In this document: piece by piece, positions 27,465 through 37,297 of the stretch
How the letters are laid out: the number at the start of each line of letters is the position of its first letter
Position numbering within the stretch: the first letter of the stretch is position 1
Source of the DNA: Nitrospirota bacterium
GTDB taxonomy: Bacteria; Nitrospirota; JACRHL01
Direction of reading: 5' to 3'
Assembly (NCBI GenBank): GCA_029858285.1
Contig: JAOUFN010000020.1
Coordinates: 1 to 45,936, forward strand
DNA length: 45,936 nt
Made by a program: the position numbers and the translations under genes
Notes under the pieces: model-generated
Seen by the model: the letters and a program-made list of their open reading frames with translations, nothing else
Told to the model about the DNA's origin: nothing
Databases searched by the model: none

Positions 27465-28886
27465 TCAGTGCAGCTTCAGGCGGGCGCGGCCGCGCCGGGA
27501 CAGCCAGTCGGAGAGCATCATCAACGTGGTGCGCGGCAACCCGAACAGGGCCGCCTGATGCTTGCGGTACAACAGGCGGTAGGCCAGCCGCGCCAGCCAC
27601 CCCTCGATCATCACCGCCCCCGACAGGCGCAGCAGGTTGCCCATCAGGTTGCCCACCGCGGTGTAGTGAGACAGGGACACCATCAGCCCGTGGTCGTGGT
27701 AACGGAAACGGCGCAACGGGCGACCGTTCAGCCGCCGCTCCAGAGAGCTTGCCAGCATGGCCGCCTGCTGATGGGCGGCCTGTGCGGTGGGCGGCACGTT
27801 GCGCCCGGTGGCGGGCCACGCGCAGGCCGCCGAGTCTCCCAGCGCGAAAATGTCCGGGTCGCGGGTGGTTTGCAGGGTTTCCCCCACCACCAGTTGTCCG
27901 ATGCGGTTGACCTCCAGCCCCATGGCGGTGGTTACCCGCGGGGCGCGGATGCCCGCCGCCCACACCCGGAGGTCGGCGGGGATGCACACGTCCCCGGTCT
28001 CCAGCCCGCGGGCGGTGACCTGGGTAACAGTGACGCCGGTCTGCACCACCACGCCCAAACTCGTGAGCTCTCGCTCCGCCAGCCGCGACAGGCGCTCCGG
28101 GGCGGCGGGCAGCAGGCGTGGACCGGCCTCCACCAGCACCAGGCGCACATCCCGGTCCGGGTCGATGCGGTCAAAGCCGTAGGCCACCAGACGCCGCGTC
28201 ACATGGTGCAGTTCGGCGGCCAGTTCCACGCCGGTGGCGCCGCCGCCGACAATCGCCACGGTAATGCCGTCGGCGCGGGTGTGTTCCTGATGCTGGGCGC
28301 GCAAATATCCGTTCAGCAGCGCCTGCTGGAAGCGGTCGGCCTGCTCCCGCGTGTCGAGGAAGTGGCAGTGCTCGCGCACCCCGGCCACGCCAAAATCGTT
28401 GGATACCGACCCGATGGCCAGCACCAGTGTGTCGTAGGCGATCTCCCGTGGGCCGCTCAGGGGCGCGCCGCCGGCGTCGAGGATGGGTGACAGGTGCACC
28501 ACCTTGCGCTCCCGGTCCACCCCGTCCATGGTGCCGAGGCGGAAGGTGAAGTGGTGGTGCATGGCCTGGGCCAGAAACTGGATGTCGTCGTCGCTGGAGT
28601 CCAGGGTACCGGCGGCCACCTCGTGCAGCAGGGGTTTCCACAGATGGGTGAGGCGCGAGTCCACCAGGGTGATGTGCGCGCGCCCCTTCCTGCCCAGGGA
28701 GTTGCCCAGGCGGGTGGCCAGTTCCAGCCCCCCCGCGCCGCCGCCCACGACCACCACCCGATGCACGCCGGGCGGAGCCTCGGAAGGCGGCGGGCCGCCC
28801 AGGGCCGCAGCCACCGTCGCAGGGCGGACAGCCGCCGTTTCCGGGTCGGCCAGCCCGACTCCAGTCGCCGATTTGCCGTGATCCAT
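27465..28886 (-). CDS. ndh: Type II NADH:quinone oxidoreductase
   Basis: 473 residues from ATG 28886. A longer in-frame version to 28970 has an N-terminus unlike the family. Two dinucleotide folds are visible: HRVVVVGGGAGGLELATRLG for FAD (GGGAGG at 48-53) and ITVAIVGGGATGVELAAELH for NADH. The C-terminal FAD contact is DPDIFALGDSAAC, and the tail is amphipathic (LARLAYRLLYRKHQAALFGL), which in NDH-2 attaches the enzyme to the cytoplasmic face of the membrane. It passes electrons from NADH to quinone without pumping protons. The ribosome-binding site is weak. The gene follows the cation ATPase gene on the same strand with about 110 bp between. Confidence 0.92.
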   Translation of the reverse strand: MDHGKSATGVGLADPETAAVRPATVAAALGGPPPSEAPPGVHRVVVVGGGAGGLELATRLGNSLGRKGRAHITLVDSRLTHLWKPLLHEVAAGTLDSSDDDIQFLAQAMHHHFTFRLGTMDGVDRERKVVHLSPILDAGGAPLSGPREIAYDTLVLAIGSVSNDFGVAGVREHCHFLDTREQADRFQQALLNGYLRAQHQEHTRADGITVAIVGGGATGVELAAELHHVTRRLVAYGFDRIDPDRDVRLVLVEAGPRLLPAAPERLSRLAERELTSLGVVVQTGVTVTQVTARGLETGDVCIPADLRVWAAGIRAPRVTTAMGLEVNRIGQLVVGETLQTTRDPDIFALGDSAACAWPATGRNVPPTAQAAHQQAAMLASSLERRLNGRPLRRFRYHDHGLMVSLSHYTAVGNLMGNLLRLSGAVMIEGWLARLAYRLLYRKHQAALFGLPRTTLMMLSDWLSRRGRARLKLH

Positions 28887-28994
28887 GCCGAAAATAACCC
28901 CAGGTGAAACGCCGTCAGACCGTCCATCCAGTCCCCATCGCCGTCCCCCGTCTGCACACTCTACGACCATTCACCCGTGCCGGGCAAACCCCCG

Positions 28995-31727
28995 TTACGC
29001 CGCAACGCCCCGGTCGGAACGTTCTCCATACAGGCCAAAGCGGCGCAGCACCCACTTTTCCGCCTCCACCGCCAGAAACACCACCCCCGGCAGCAGCAGG
29101 CAGAAGGCCATTTCCCCTGCGCTGAGGGGCACGGTGTGCAACAGGGTGTTGCCCACGGGCAAATAGATGACCGCCACCTGCAACCCCACCGTGGCCAGCA
29201 CTGCGGCCAGCAGCAATGGATTGGAACCGATGCCGATGGTGAACAGGCAGTCGCGCTCCGAGCGGATGGCCATGGCGTGGGCCAGTTGGCAGAAGGTGAG
29301 CACGGTGAACACCATGGTGCGGGCGCGGTCCTCCTCCCCCGCGCCGATGGCCCACGCCTGGGTGAGGATCGACAGGCCGCCGATGAGCAGCCCCACGAAC
29401 AGCACGTGCTGCCACATGCCACGGGCAAAAATACCCTCCCCCGGCGGGCGCGGCGGGCGCCGCATTACCCCGCGCTCCTCCGGTTCGGCGGCCAGGGCCA
29501 GCCCCGGCAGGCCATCGGTGACCAGGTTCACCCACAGGATGTGGGTCGGCAGCAGGGGCAACGGCAGCCCCAGGAACGGCGCCAGGAACAGGGTCCAGAT
29601 TTCCCCGGCGTTGCTGGTCAGGGAATAGCGGATGAACTTGCGGATGTTGTCAAAAATGCGCCGCCCCTCGCGCACAGCGGCGACGATGGTGGCGAAGTTG
29701 TCGTCCAGCAGCACCATGCCGGCGGCCTCCCGCGCCACGTCGGTGCCGCGCTGCCCCATGGCCACGCCGATCTGCGCCGCCTTCAGGGCCGGGGCGTCGT
29801 TGACGCCGTCGCCGGTCATGGCCACGCACTCGCCGTCCGCCTGCAGGGCGCGCACGATGCGGATTTTCTGCTCCGGCGCCATGCGTGCGTACACCGTCAC
29901 GCGCCGCACCCGCTCCGCCAGCGCGGCGTCGGTGAGGGCCGCCAGTTGCCGCCCGGTGAGCACCGGGTCACCGGGTGCGGCAATGCCCAGATGCATGGCG
30001 ATGGCGCGGGCGGTGTCGGGGTGGTCGCCGGTGATCATCACCGGCACGATGCCCGCGCGGCGGCATTCGGCCACGGCGGCGGCGGCCTCCGGGCGCGGTG
30101 GATCGGTCAAAGCCACCAGCCCCAGCAGGCGGTACCCGCTGTCGGGAATGGCCCCGGAGCCTGCGCCGACGGAGTCGGCATCCACCATCCGCCACGCGAA
30201 GGCCAGCACCCGTTCTCCGTCCTCGGCGCGGCGGGCGGCGGCGGTGGCGGCGGTCCCCTGCGCGTCTTCCCCGCAGGCCCCCAGCACCTGCTCCGGCGCC
30301 CCCTTCACATACGCCACCGTCCCACCTCCTTCCGAGGCGGACCGATGCAGGGTGATCATGCGCTTGTGTACGGAATCGAAGGGCACCTCGGCCAGGCGCG
30401 GCCACGCCCGTTCCAACTCCTGCCGATGAAAACCCGCCGCCCCGGCGGCCTCGGCCAGCGCCTCCTCCGTGGACGCCCCGCGCCCGGCCACCGGCCCCGC
30501 ATCCGGGGGCCTGTCCGCCCCGGCAACAGGCGCCACGTTGCTGTTCAGGGCCACGGCTCTGCCCAGTTCTCCCAGGGGGGAGTCGCCGGGGGCGGCGCTC
30601 AGGGGCTGCCACTCCCCGTCCACCCACACGGCGGACACCGCCATGCGTCCGCTGGTGAGGGTGCCGGTCTTGTCGGCGCAGATGAAGGTCACCGAACCCA
30701 GTGTCTCGGCGGCGGGCAGATTGCGGATCAGCGCCCCGGCGGCGGCCAGCTTGCGCGCCCCCACCGCCAGGGTCACGGTGAGCACCGCCGGAAACGCCTC
30801 GGGGATGGCGGCCACCGCCAGGCTCACGGCGGTGAGGAACATCAATAAAGTGGGTTCACCGCGCAGCAGACCGGCGCCAAAAATCACCGCGCAGATGCCC
30901 AGCACGAACAGCGCCAGACGGCGGCCAAAGGCGTCCATGCGGCGTTTGAGGGGGGTGGTGCCGGCCTGCTCCCCGGCCAGCAGCCGGGCGGTGCGCCCCA
31001 GTTGGGTGGCCATGCCGGTGGCCACCGCCACCCCCATCGCCCGGCCACCGCTGACCAGCGTCCCCTTGAACACCATGTTGGACTGCTCCACCACCGGCAG
31101 GGCGGGGTCAATCAGCCGCAGCGGCGATTTTTCCACCGGGTGCGCCTCGCCGGTAAGGGGCGATTCGTCCACCGTCAGGTGGCCGTGGGCGGACAGCAGG
31201 CGCACGTCGGCGGGGACCAGGCTGCCCGCCTCCAGCAGCACCAGATCGCCGGGCACCACCTCGCGCACCGGAATGTGCCGGTCGGCGCCGCCGCGCCGCA
31301 CCCGCGCGCTGGCGGGCACCAGTTGGGCCAGCGCGGCCAGGGCGCGCTCGGCGCGGAACTCCTGCACAAAGCCCACGGCGGCGTTGAGCAGCACGATGAC
31401 CACGATCACCAGCGTGTCGCGCAGTTCGCCGATCAGGCCGGAGATGACGGCGGCGCCAACCAGCACCACGATCATCAGATCGGTGAACTGGCGCGCCAGC
31501 ATCTTCCACCACGGCCGGGCGCGGGCCGCCACCAGTTCGTTGGGGCCGCGGGCCAGCAGCCGCCGCCGGGCCTCCCCGCCACTCAACCCGTGGCCGGGGT
31601 GGGAATCCAGCGCCCGCACCACGGCGTCGGCCTCCCGCGTGTGCCAGCCTCCCCCCTCCTGCGGCAGGTCAATCTGACCGGGCGGACCGGGCGGATCAGG
31701 TACCGATGACGAGGGTGGCCGATCCAC
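28995..31727 (-). CDS. P-type cation-transporting ATPase (P2, Ca2+-ATPase-like)
   Basis: 910 residues. The N-terminal cation-ATPase domain (GLSGGEARRRLLARGPNEL) precedes the membrane domain. The TGE loop is at 192-194, the phosphorylation motif ADKTGTLT carries Asp352, and the nucleotide-binding KGAPEQVL, MITGDHPDTA and TGDGVNDAPAL motifs are intact. Ion-site clues are PEAFP in M4 (309-313) and NLVTDGLPGLAL in M6. These resemble SERCA/PMCA-type pumps (PEGLP, NLVTDGLPA) and suggest Ca2+ or another cation rather than a heavy metal. The start is GTG 31727, whose G is also the last base of the upstream TAG, so translation is coupled to the HPF-like gene. Confidence 0.9.
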   Translation of the reverse strand: MDRPPSSSVPDPPGPPGQIDLPQEGGGWHTREADAVVRALDSHPGHGLSGGEARRRLLARGPNELVAARARPWWKMLARQFTDLMIVVLVGAAVISGLIGELRDTLVIVVIVLLNAAVGFVQEFRAERALAALAQLVPASARVRRGGADRHIPVREVVPGDLVLLEAGSLVPADVRLLSAHGHLTVDESPLTGEAHPVEKSPLRLIDPALPVVEQSNMVFKGTLVSGGRAMGVAVATGMATQLGRTARLLAGEQAGTTPLKRRMDAFGRRLALFVLGICAVIFGAGLLRGEPTLLMFLTAVSLAVAAIPEAFPAVLTVTLAVGARKLAAAGALIRNLPAAETLGSVTFICADKTGTLTSGRMAVSAVWVDGEWQPLSAAPGDSPLGELGRAVALNSNVAPVAGADRPPDAGPVAGRGASTEEALAEAAGAAGFHRQELERAWPRLAEVPFDSVHKRMITLHRSASEGGGTVAYVKGAPEQVLGACGEDAQGTAATAAARRAEDGERVLAFAWRMVDADSVGAGSGAIPDSGYRLLGLVALTDPPRPEAAAAVAECRRAGIVPVMITGDHPDTARAIAMHLGIAAPGDPVLTGRQLAALTDAALAERVRRVTVYARMAPEQKIRIVRALQADGECVAMTGDGVNDAPALKAAQIGVAMGQRGTDVAREAAGMVLLDDNFATIVAAVREGRRIFDNIRKFIRYSLTSNAGEIWTLFLAPFLGLPLPLLPTHILWVNLVTDGLPGLALAAEPEERGVMRRPPRPPGEGIFARGMWQHVLFVGLLIGGLSILTQAWAIGAGEEDRARTMVFTVLTFCQLAHAMAIRSERDCLFTIGIGSNPLLLAAVLATVGLQVAVIYLPVGNTLLHTVPLSAGEMAFCLLLPGVVFLAVEAEKWVLRRFGLYGERSDRGVAA

Positions 31728-32272
31728 TACATGGACACCAGACTGGCCTGCGGCCCCTCCTCCCCCGTGGTTTCGACAAAGCGCACCCTGGCGCCGATCT
31801 CCAGACGGTCAAAGGCCTGATCCTGCACGCTGTGGCGATGAAAATAGATGGAGCGCCCGTCGGACGTCTCGATGCGGCCGTGGTCCCGATGCGGCAGCAA
31901 CTCGGCCACCACCCCCGCCATCTCGCCCGCCTCGTGCGTTTTCACCTCGCCGCGCTGGCGTCCGGCATAGCCTTCCAGTTGCTTGCGCATGGCGTCAAAG
32001 GCGTCGCGCACGGCAACATAGGCGTCCTCGTGGGCGTGGCGGTCGTCCTGGGAGTGGCTCACCACCAGTTCGGTGCCCGGCACCGTCAGCGCCACCCGCA
32101 CGTGGTACAGGCGCCCCTTGTGATGATGCCGGTGGGGAGCCTCCACCACCACCCGGCATCCCAGGATGCGGGGGTAGAACTCCTCCAGCTTGGCGGCTTT
32201 TTCGCGTACCGCCACCTCGATGGCGTCGGACGGCGGAATGTCCCGGAACGTGATCTGCATCGGCACTTGCAT
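31727..32272 (-). CDS. Ribosome hibernation factor-like protein with cold-shock-type C-terminal domain
   Basis: 181 residues from ATG 32272, supported by AAGGAGA. A further in-frame ATG lies 12 bp on (32260). The first half, MQITFRDIPPSDAIEVAVRE to about residue 100, is the HPF/RaiA (sigma-54 modulation) fold that binds the 30S subunit and stalls ribosomes. The second half (GVVAELLPHRDHGRIETSDG, SIYFHRHSV, RFVETTGEEGPQASLV) has the pattern of a cold-shock OB-fold. This fusion is a known variant of HPF, distinct from long HPF with its dimerising tail. It is translationally coupled to the cation ATPase gene. A G13 tract (minus strand) sits about 47 bp before the start codon. Confidence 0.88.
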   Translation of the reverse strand: MQVPMQITFRDIPPSDAIEVAVREKAAKLEEFYPRILGCRVVVEAPHRHHHKGRLYHVRVALTVPGTELVVSHSQDDRHAHEDAYVAVRDAFDAMRKQLEGYAGRQRGEVKTHEAGEMAGVVAELLPHRDHGRIETSDGRSIYFHRHSVQDQAFDRLEIGARVRFVETTGEEGPQASLVSM

Positions 32273-32318
32273 CCGCTTTCTCCTTTTTCTTCCACCCGAA
32301 CCTACGGTCCCCCCCCAA

Positions 32319-32331
32319 CCCCCCCCCCCCC
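32319..32331 (-). repeat. C13 homopolymer (G13 on the coding strand) upstream of the HPF-like gene
   Basis: Thirteen consecutive C, preceded by C8 and AA. It lies in the presumed leader or promoter of the minus-strand HPF-like gene. Slippage-prone. Confidence 0.85.
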
Positions 32332-32460
32332 GGTGGACCTGCCCCCATCTTATGCCCCGCAACCCGGAAGGGGAACCGCATTTGTCATGCCGTATGTTTT
32401 TCTTATAACAAACAATCAGTTAGATAAACTATTTTTTCCAGATTTTTTTTCTGTAATCCG

Positions 32461-32488
32461 TAAAGTTTTCTATCCACACCCCCGAAAA
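32461..32488 (+). promoter_or_regulatory. Candidate sigma28 (FliA) promoter for receptor 1
   Basis: TAAAGTTT (32461-32468) is the enterobacterial FliA -35 exactly. It is followed after 12 bp by CCCGAAAA (32481-32488), which matches GCCGATAA at 6 of 8. The usual spacing is 11 bp. It faces a chemoreceptor gene, the expected target class. Confidence 0.4.
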
Positions 32489-32698
32489 GACAAGTAGGTG
32501 AGGTGAGGGACAACTAAACAGTTCTCACCCCCCTCTCCGGAACCGGCTGTTCGACCGTCCCGGAGCTTGTGTCAAGGCACCTCCCCGGGGGGGAGGTGGG
32601 CCGCATCGGATCCGGGCGACGGCTGGCAAGGGAAATGTGGGCCTCCTCGCCCCTGAGCATGTCACGCCGCGAGGGCGTATGGAAAAAGGGACCAGACC

Positions 32699-34402
32699 AT
32701 GAATTTTTCAGTCAAGGGCAAGCTGCTGTTGTTTGGCGTCACCAGCGTGGCCGCGGCCGTGCTCATCGGCCTGGCGGGGCACTGGGGCCTGAGCCGGGTG
32801 GACGCCTCCATGGACAAGATCGCCATCAACGGCAAGGCGCTCAGTTACCACCAGGACATCGACATGTACCACGACGGCCTGGTGGGCCAGATGTACGGCG
32901 TGCTGCTGTCGGCCCAGCGCCAGGACCATGAGCGCTACCGCGAGCGCCTGGCCACCTTCCGCGAAATGTCCGCCAGCATGCGCGAGGACATCCGCGCCAT
33001 CGAAGGGCTGGAACTGGACACCGAAATCCGCGACGCCCTGGCCGACACCAAGGGCCCCCTGGAGAACTACCTCGGCACCGGCGACCGCATCAACGCCATG
33101 GCCGCCACCGACCCCGACGCCGCCTACGCGGAATCGCCCAAAATGCAGGCCGCCTTCGAGGAACTGGAAGGCAAGCTGGACGAGGTGTCCAAGCTGATCC
33201 AGAAGGCCAACGACGAATCCCGCGAAAATGGTGACAAGGCCGTGGTCATGGCCGACCGCTCCATCGTGGTAGTGGCCGCGCTGTCGGCGGCCGTGCTGAT
33301 GCTGCTGTCGCTCTGGCTGGCCCGCCTCATCACCGCCCCGCTGGCGCAGGCGGTGCGGGTGGCCGAGTCCATCGCCGACGGCAACCTGAACAACCGGATC
33401 CACGTCACCAGCCACGACGAAACCGGCCAGATGCTGGAAGCCCTCAAGGTCATGAACGACAAGCTGCGCAGCACCGTGTCCGACGTGCGCATGGCCGCCA
33501 CCACCATCACCAGCGGCGCGGGCGAAATCGCCCAGGGCAACAGCGACCTGTCCCAGCGCACCGAGGAACAGGCCGCTTCGCTGGAAGAAACCGCCTCGTC
33601 CATGGAAGAGATGACCGCCGCCGTCAAGGCCAACGCCGACAACGCCGCCAAGGCCAATCACCTGGCGGGCGGCGCCCGGGAACAGGCGGACGGCGGCAGC
33701 GCCGTGGTGGGCAAGGCGGTTACCGCCATGCAGGAGATCACCCACTCGTCCAAAAAGATTGCCGAAATCATCGGCATGATCAACGAAATCTCCTTCCAGA
33801 CCAACCTGCTGGCGCTCAACGCGGCGGTGGAGGCCGCCCGTGCCGGGGAGCACGGCCGCGGCTTCGCCGTGGTGGCCTCCGAGGTGCGCAACCTGGCGCA
33901 GCGGTCAGGCAACGCGGCGGGCGAGATCAAGAAGCTGATCGAAGATTCGGTGTCCAAGGTGGGCAACGGCTCCGCGCTGGTGGAAGAGACCGGCAAGGCG
34001 CTGATGACCATCCGCGATTCCGTGGCCAAGGTCACCGACATCGTGTCCGAGATCAACGCCTCCAGCCAGGAGCAGGCCTCGGGCATCGATCAGGTCAACA
34101 AGGCCATCGCCCAGATGGACGAAGTGACGCAGCAGAACGCCGCGCTGGTGGAAGAAGCCGCCGCCACCTCGGACAATCTGGCCGAAGAGGCCCGCAACCT
34201 GAACGACTTGATGACCTTCTTCAAGATCGACGGCATGGAAACCCAAACCCGCCAGCGCGAAAACCGGACCACCGGGCACGGCACCGGGCACAGCACCGGA
34301 TTTGTCGGCAAGGCCCCCCGCCGTCGCGCCCGAACCGAAACCACCGTCCATGCCGGGGCCATGGCAGGTGGCGCTTCCGCCCCCCCGGAGGCGGACTTCT
34401 AG
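32699..34402 (+). CDS. Methyl-accepting chemotaxis protein 1
   Basis: 567 residues. TM1 is about 9-31 and TM2 about 187-210. They flank a periplasmic four-helix-type sensor of about 155 residues containing DMYHD (55-59). HAMP covers about 208-262 and the MA signalling domain follows, with the invariant tip [33 protein letters not shown]. It senses a ligand outside the cytoplasmic membrane and controls CheA through CheW. After the coiled coil comes a tail with [11 protein letters not shown], ending PPEADF. The other receptors end in MEDF, so this tail is variant. AAGGGA precedes the ATG. Bases 33704-34201 are identical to part of receptor 5. A sigma28-like promoter lies 210 bp upstream and a terminator follows. 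Confidence 0.95.
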   Translation: MNFSVKGKLLLFGVTSVAAAVLIGLAGHWGLSRVDASMDKIAINGKALSYHQDIDMYHDGLVGQMYGVLLSAQRQDHERYRERLATFREMSASMREDIRAIEGLELDTEIRDALADTKGPLENYLGTGDRINAMAATDPDAAYAESPKMQAAFEELEGKLDEVSKLIQKANDESRENGDKAVVMADRSIVVVAALSAAVLMLLSLWLARLITAPLAQAVRVAESIADGNLNNRIHVTSHDETGQMLEALKVMNDKLRSTVSDVRMAATTITSGAGEIAQGNSDLSQRTEEQAASLEETASSMEEMTAAVKANADNAAKANHLAGGAREQADGGSAVVGKAVTAMQEITHSSKKIAEIIGMINEISFQTNLLALNAAVEAARAGEHGRGFAVVASEVRNLAQRSGNAAGEIKKLIEDSVSKVGNGSALVEETGKALMTIRDSVAKVTDIVSEINASSQEQASGIDQVNKAIAQMDEVTQQNAALVEEAAATSDNLAEEARNLNDLMTFFKIDGMETQTRQRENRTTGHGTGHSTGFVGKAPRRRARTETTVHAGAMAGGASAPPEADF

Positions 34403-34430
34403 TCCCCTCGCCAACCCACCCGCCCCCGCA

Positions 34431-34470
34431 AGGCCCCCGGAACGTCCCCTCCGTTCCGGGGGCCTTTGTT
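34431..34470 (+). terminator. Intrinsic terminator after receptor 1
   Basis: GGCCCCCGGAACG pairs with CGTTCCGGGGGCC around a short loop, then TTTGTTTG. Confidence 0.8.
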
Positions 34471-34702
34471 TGTCCGCCCCGTCACGGTCAATTTTTTCTT
34501 ATGTGCCCCCCCTCTCCGTCCGATACAGAGCAATCGGCGTAAAGCAGGTAGATGCTACTTTCCGCTGATACCGGGAACACAGCATATGGGGGCCGTCCTC
34601 GGACGGAGCGAATATTCCGTGTCCTCCCGTGGGGTGAGGCCACGTCAAAAACAACCAGGCTGGGCCACCCGCCGGAATGCCCGGCGGGGGAAAGAGGGAA
34701 CC

Positions 34703-35200
34703 ATGTCATTGCAGGGCAGCACGCTGGAATCCACCCGCAACGCGTCCGCCGAGGTGGAGCATACACAGGAATTTTTGACCTTCGGACTGGGCAGCGAGGA
34801 ATTCGGCATCCCCATCCTGAAGGTCCAGGAAATCATCGGCTTTCAGCGCTCCACACCGATTCCCAACGCCCCGGACTGGGTGCTGGGGGTGGTCAACATC
34901 CGCGGCGTGGTGATCCCGGTGCTGGACATCCGCTCCATCTTCGGCCTGGGTTTCCGGGAATACGACGCCACCAGCGTGATCATCGTCGCCCGCATCGGCG
35001 AAAAGGTGATCGGCGCGGCGGTGGACCGGGTCAACGACGTGCTGGCCTTCACCGATGGCCAGATTCAGGCCACCCCCGAGGTTTCGGAGCGCGTCGACAC
35101 ACACTACCTGACCGGCGTCGGCAAGATGGACGAGCGCATGGTGCTGCTGCTGGACATCGAACAGGTCCTGGGCGGCAGCATCCACGGCGTGGCGGTCTGA
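34703..35200 (+). CDS. cheW: Chemotaxis coupling protein CheW
   Basis: 165 residues, a single CheW domain after a roughly 20-residue lead. Motifs are EFLTFGLGSEEFGIPILKVQ, TPIPNAPDWVLGVVNIRGVV, IPVLDIRSIFGL, and RMVLLLDIEQVL. It bridges receptor tips and CheA in the chemosensory array. ATG 34703 is preceded by AGAGGGA. A longer in-frame reading upstream is not protein-like. It sits between receptors 1 and 2, and each gene has its own leader or terminator. A second, similar cheW starts at the window's right edge. Confidence 0.96.
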   Translation: MSLQGSTLESTRNASAEVEHTQEFLTFGLGSEEFGIPILKVQEIIGFQRSTPIPNAPDWVLGVVNIRGVVIPVLDIRSIFGLGFREYDATSVIIVARIGEKVIGAAVDRVNDVLAFTDGQIQATPEVSERVDTHYLTGVGKMDERMVLLLDIEQVLGGSIHGVAV

Positions 35201-35222
35201 CGCCGGGCCGCGCAAATCGAAA

Positions 35223-35255
35223 TTGAACCGGGTATGAACCGGGATTGAACGGGTA
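35223..35255 (+). repeat. Three short direct repeats upstream of receptor 2
   Basis: TTGAACCGGGTA, TGAACCGGGAT and TGAACGGGTA follow one another with an 11-12 bp period just after cheW. Possible regulator sites. Confidence 0.5.
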
Positions 35256-35420
35256 CGGCAAGGGGAGCCGCGCAAACAGGGGAACAACGGTTCGCCGTTG
35301 AATGAATGCCAGGCCGCGGGGGCGGAGGGCAACACAGAACACCGGGGGTTCGCGTCCGACGCGGGGGCGACCTTTCCGGCCGAAGAGCCACTAATCATAG
35401 ACCCGAAGGAGGGGACTCAC

Positions 35421-37187
35421 ATGAATCTGACTGTAAAGGCAAAACTGCTCTGGTACGGTATCGTGGCGCTGGCCATGTCCGTCACCCTGGGCGTCACCGG
35501 CTACATGAGCCTGACCACGGTGGACGAGGCCATGGACGAGATCGTCACCAATTCCGCCGGCCTGGCCGTCCAGCTCACCGCCGATATGCGCCACGATACG
35601 GTCAAGAGCGACATGCTCAACGCCTTGGTGGCAGTGGCCCGCAACGACCGCGGCGCACTGGAAGACGCCCACGCGGCCTTCCGCGAATCCAGTTCCGACT
35701 TCCGCGACCAGCTCGACAAGCTCGACAAGATGGACGGGCTGGACCAGGGCGTCAAGGACGCCGTCGCCTCTGCCCGCCCGGCACTGGAGCGCTACATCGA
35801 CTTCAGCCAGGAGATCATGAAGAAGGCCGAGACCGACCTGATGGGCGCCTACGCCATGCTGCCCCAGTTCGAGCAGACCTTCGACGCCCTGGCGGTGGAA
35901 ATGGAAAAACTCTCCGCCGACATTGCAAGCGACAACGATCGCGTTCAGGGGAACGGCGACCACGCCGTGGTTACCGGCAAGAACCTCATCATCATGGTGT
36001 CGATTGCGGCCTTCATCCTGCTGATGACCGTCGCCATGTGGCTGTCGCGCCAGATCACCGCGCCCCTGGAGCAGGCAGTGCGGGTGGCCAGCGCCATCGC
36101 CGATGGCGATCTCAACGTGAAGGTGAACGTCACCAGCCACGACGAGACCGGCCAGATGCTGGAAGCCCTCAAGACCATGAACGAAAAGCTGCGCGAAACG
36201 GTGTCGGACGTGCGCATGGCCGCCACCACCATCACCAGTGGCTCGGGCGAGATCGCCCAGGGCAACAGCGACTTGTCGCAGCGCACCGAGGAGCAGGCGG
36301 CTTCGCTGGAAGAAACCGCCTCGTCCATGGAAGAGATGACCGCCGCCGTCAAGGCCAACGCCGAAAACGCCGCCAAGGCCAACCAGCTCGCGGGCGGCGC
36401 CCGGGAGCAGGCCGACAGCGGCAGCCAGGTGGTGGGCAAGGCGGTCACCGCCATGCAGGAGATTACCGATTCGTCGCGCAAGATCGCGGAGATCATCGGC
36501 ATGATCAACGAAATCTCCTTCCAGACCAACCTGCTGGCGCTCAACGCGGCGGTGGAGGCGGCCCGTGCCGGTGAGCACGGCCGCGGCTTCGCCGTGGTGG
36601 CGTCGGAGGTGCGCAACCTGGCCCAGCGCTCCGGCAATGCGGCCAACGAGATCAAGAAACTGATCGAGGACTCGGTCAGCAAGGTCAGCAACGGTTCGAG
36701 CCTGGTGGAAGAGACCGGCCGCGCCCTGCTCACCATCCGCGACTCGGTGGCCAAGGTCACCGACATCGTGGCCGAGATCAACGCCTCCAGCCAGGAGCAG
36801 GCGGCGGGCATCGATCAGGTGAACAAGGCCATCACCCAGATGGACGAGGTGACGCAGCAGAACGCCGCGCTGGTGGAAGAAGCCGCCGCCACCTCCGACA
36901 ATCTGGCCGAGGAGGCCCGCCACCTGGCCAAGCTGATGACCTTCTTCAAGGTCGACGGCATGGAAGGCCACACCCGCCAGCGGGAGCGCGAAAACCACAC
37001 CACCGGCAACTGGCAGGGTGCCGGACACGGCGCCGGGCGCACGGCGGCCCGCACCACCGGGTTTGTCGGCAAGGCCACCCGCCGCCGCGCCCAGGCGGTC
37101 AGGGCCCACGCCCCCGCCAAGGCCCACGCCACGCAGGACGCGGACGCGCCGTCCACCACCGGCGGCGACACGATGGAAGACTTCTAG
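35421..37187 (+). CDS. Methyl-accepting chemotaxis protein 2
   Basis: 588 residues from ATG 35421, which directly follows GAAGGAGGGG. The frame is open upstream but not protein-like. TM1 is about 9-31 and TM2 about 192-215. The sensor is homologous to that of receptors 1 and 5, with DMRHD at 55-59. HAMP follows, then the MA domain with [20 protein letters not shown]. The tail has [13 protein letters not shown], an Ala/Arg-rich stretch, and ends TMEDF. The MEDF end may be the local version of the C-terminal pentapeptide that tethers CheR/CheB (NWETF in E. coli), but this is inferred. Two hairpins follow the stop. Confidence 0.95.
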   Translation: MNLTVKAKLLWYGIVALAMSVTLGVTGYMSLTTVDEAMDEIVTNSAGLAVQLTADMRHDTVKSDMLNALVAVARNDRGALEDAHAAFRESSSDFRDQLDKLDKMDGLDQGVKDAVASARPALERYIDFSQEIMKKAETDLMGAYAMLPQFEQTFDALAVEMEKLSADIASDNDRVQGNGDHAVVTGKNLIIMVSIAAFILLMTVAMWLSRQITAPLEQAVRVASAIADGDLNVKVNVTSHDETGQMLEALKTMNEKLRETVSDVRMAATTITSGSGEIAQGNSDLSQRTEEQAASLEETASSMEEMTAAVKANAENAAKANQLAGGAREQADSGSQVVGKAVTAMQEITDSSRKIAEIIGMINEISFQTNLLALNAAVEAARAGEHGRGFAVVASEVRNLAQRSGNAANEIKKLIEDSVSKVSNGSSLVEETGRALLTIRDSVAKVTDIVAEINASSQEQAAGIDQVNKAITQMDEVTQQNAALVEEAAATSDNLAEEARHLAKLMTFFKVDGMEGHTRQRERENHTTGNWQGAGHGAGRTAARTTGFVGKATRRRAQAVRAHAPAKAHATQDADAPSTTGGDTMEDF

Positions 37188-37213
37188 ACCCCGGCGTCTG
37201 GAACCACCGTTCA

Positions 37214-37297
37214 GGGGAGCCGGTGTCCACCACCGGCTCCCCTTCGGCCCACAATAAAGAACCGGTCCGGGACTCACCTCCCGGACCGGTTTTTTTG
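37214..37297 (+). terminator. Tandem hairpins after receptor 2
   Basis: GGGGAGCCGGTG/CACCGGCTCCCC (37214-37242) without a T-run, then ACCGGTCCGGGA/TCCCGGACCGGT followed by T7 (37261-37297). The second is a standard intrinsic terminator. Confidence 0.85.

Larger units (their letters stand above)
32273..32698. other. Divergent intergenic region, HPF-like gene to receptor 1
   Basis: About 425 bp. It contains the poly-C runs at about 32309-32331, a strongly AT-rich patch (about 32395-32470) and a sigma28-like promoter (32461-32488) facing receptor 1. The remaining 200 bp before receptor 1 show no gene. Confidence 0.4.

Noticed and set aside
34500-34580. Sigma28 promoter before the first cheW
   Set aside because: TAAAGCAG and GCTGATAC are present, but separated by 16 bp instead of about 11.
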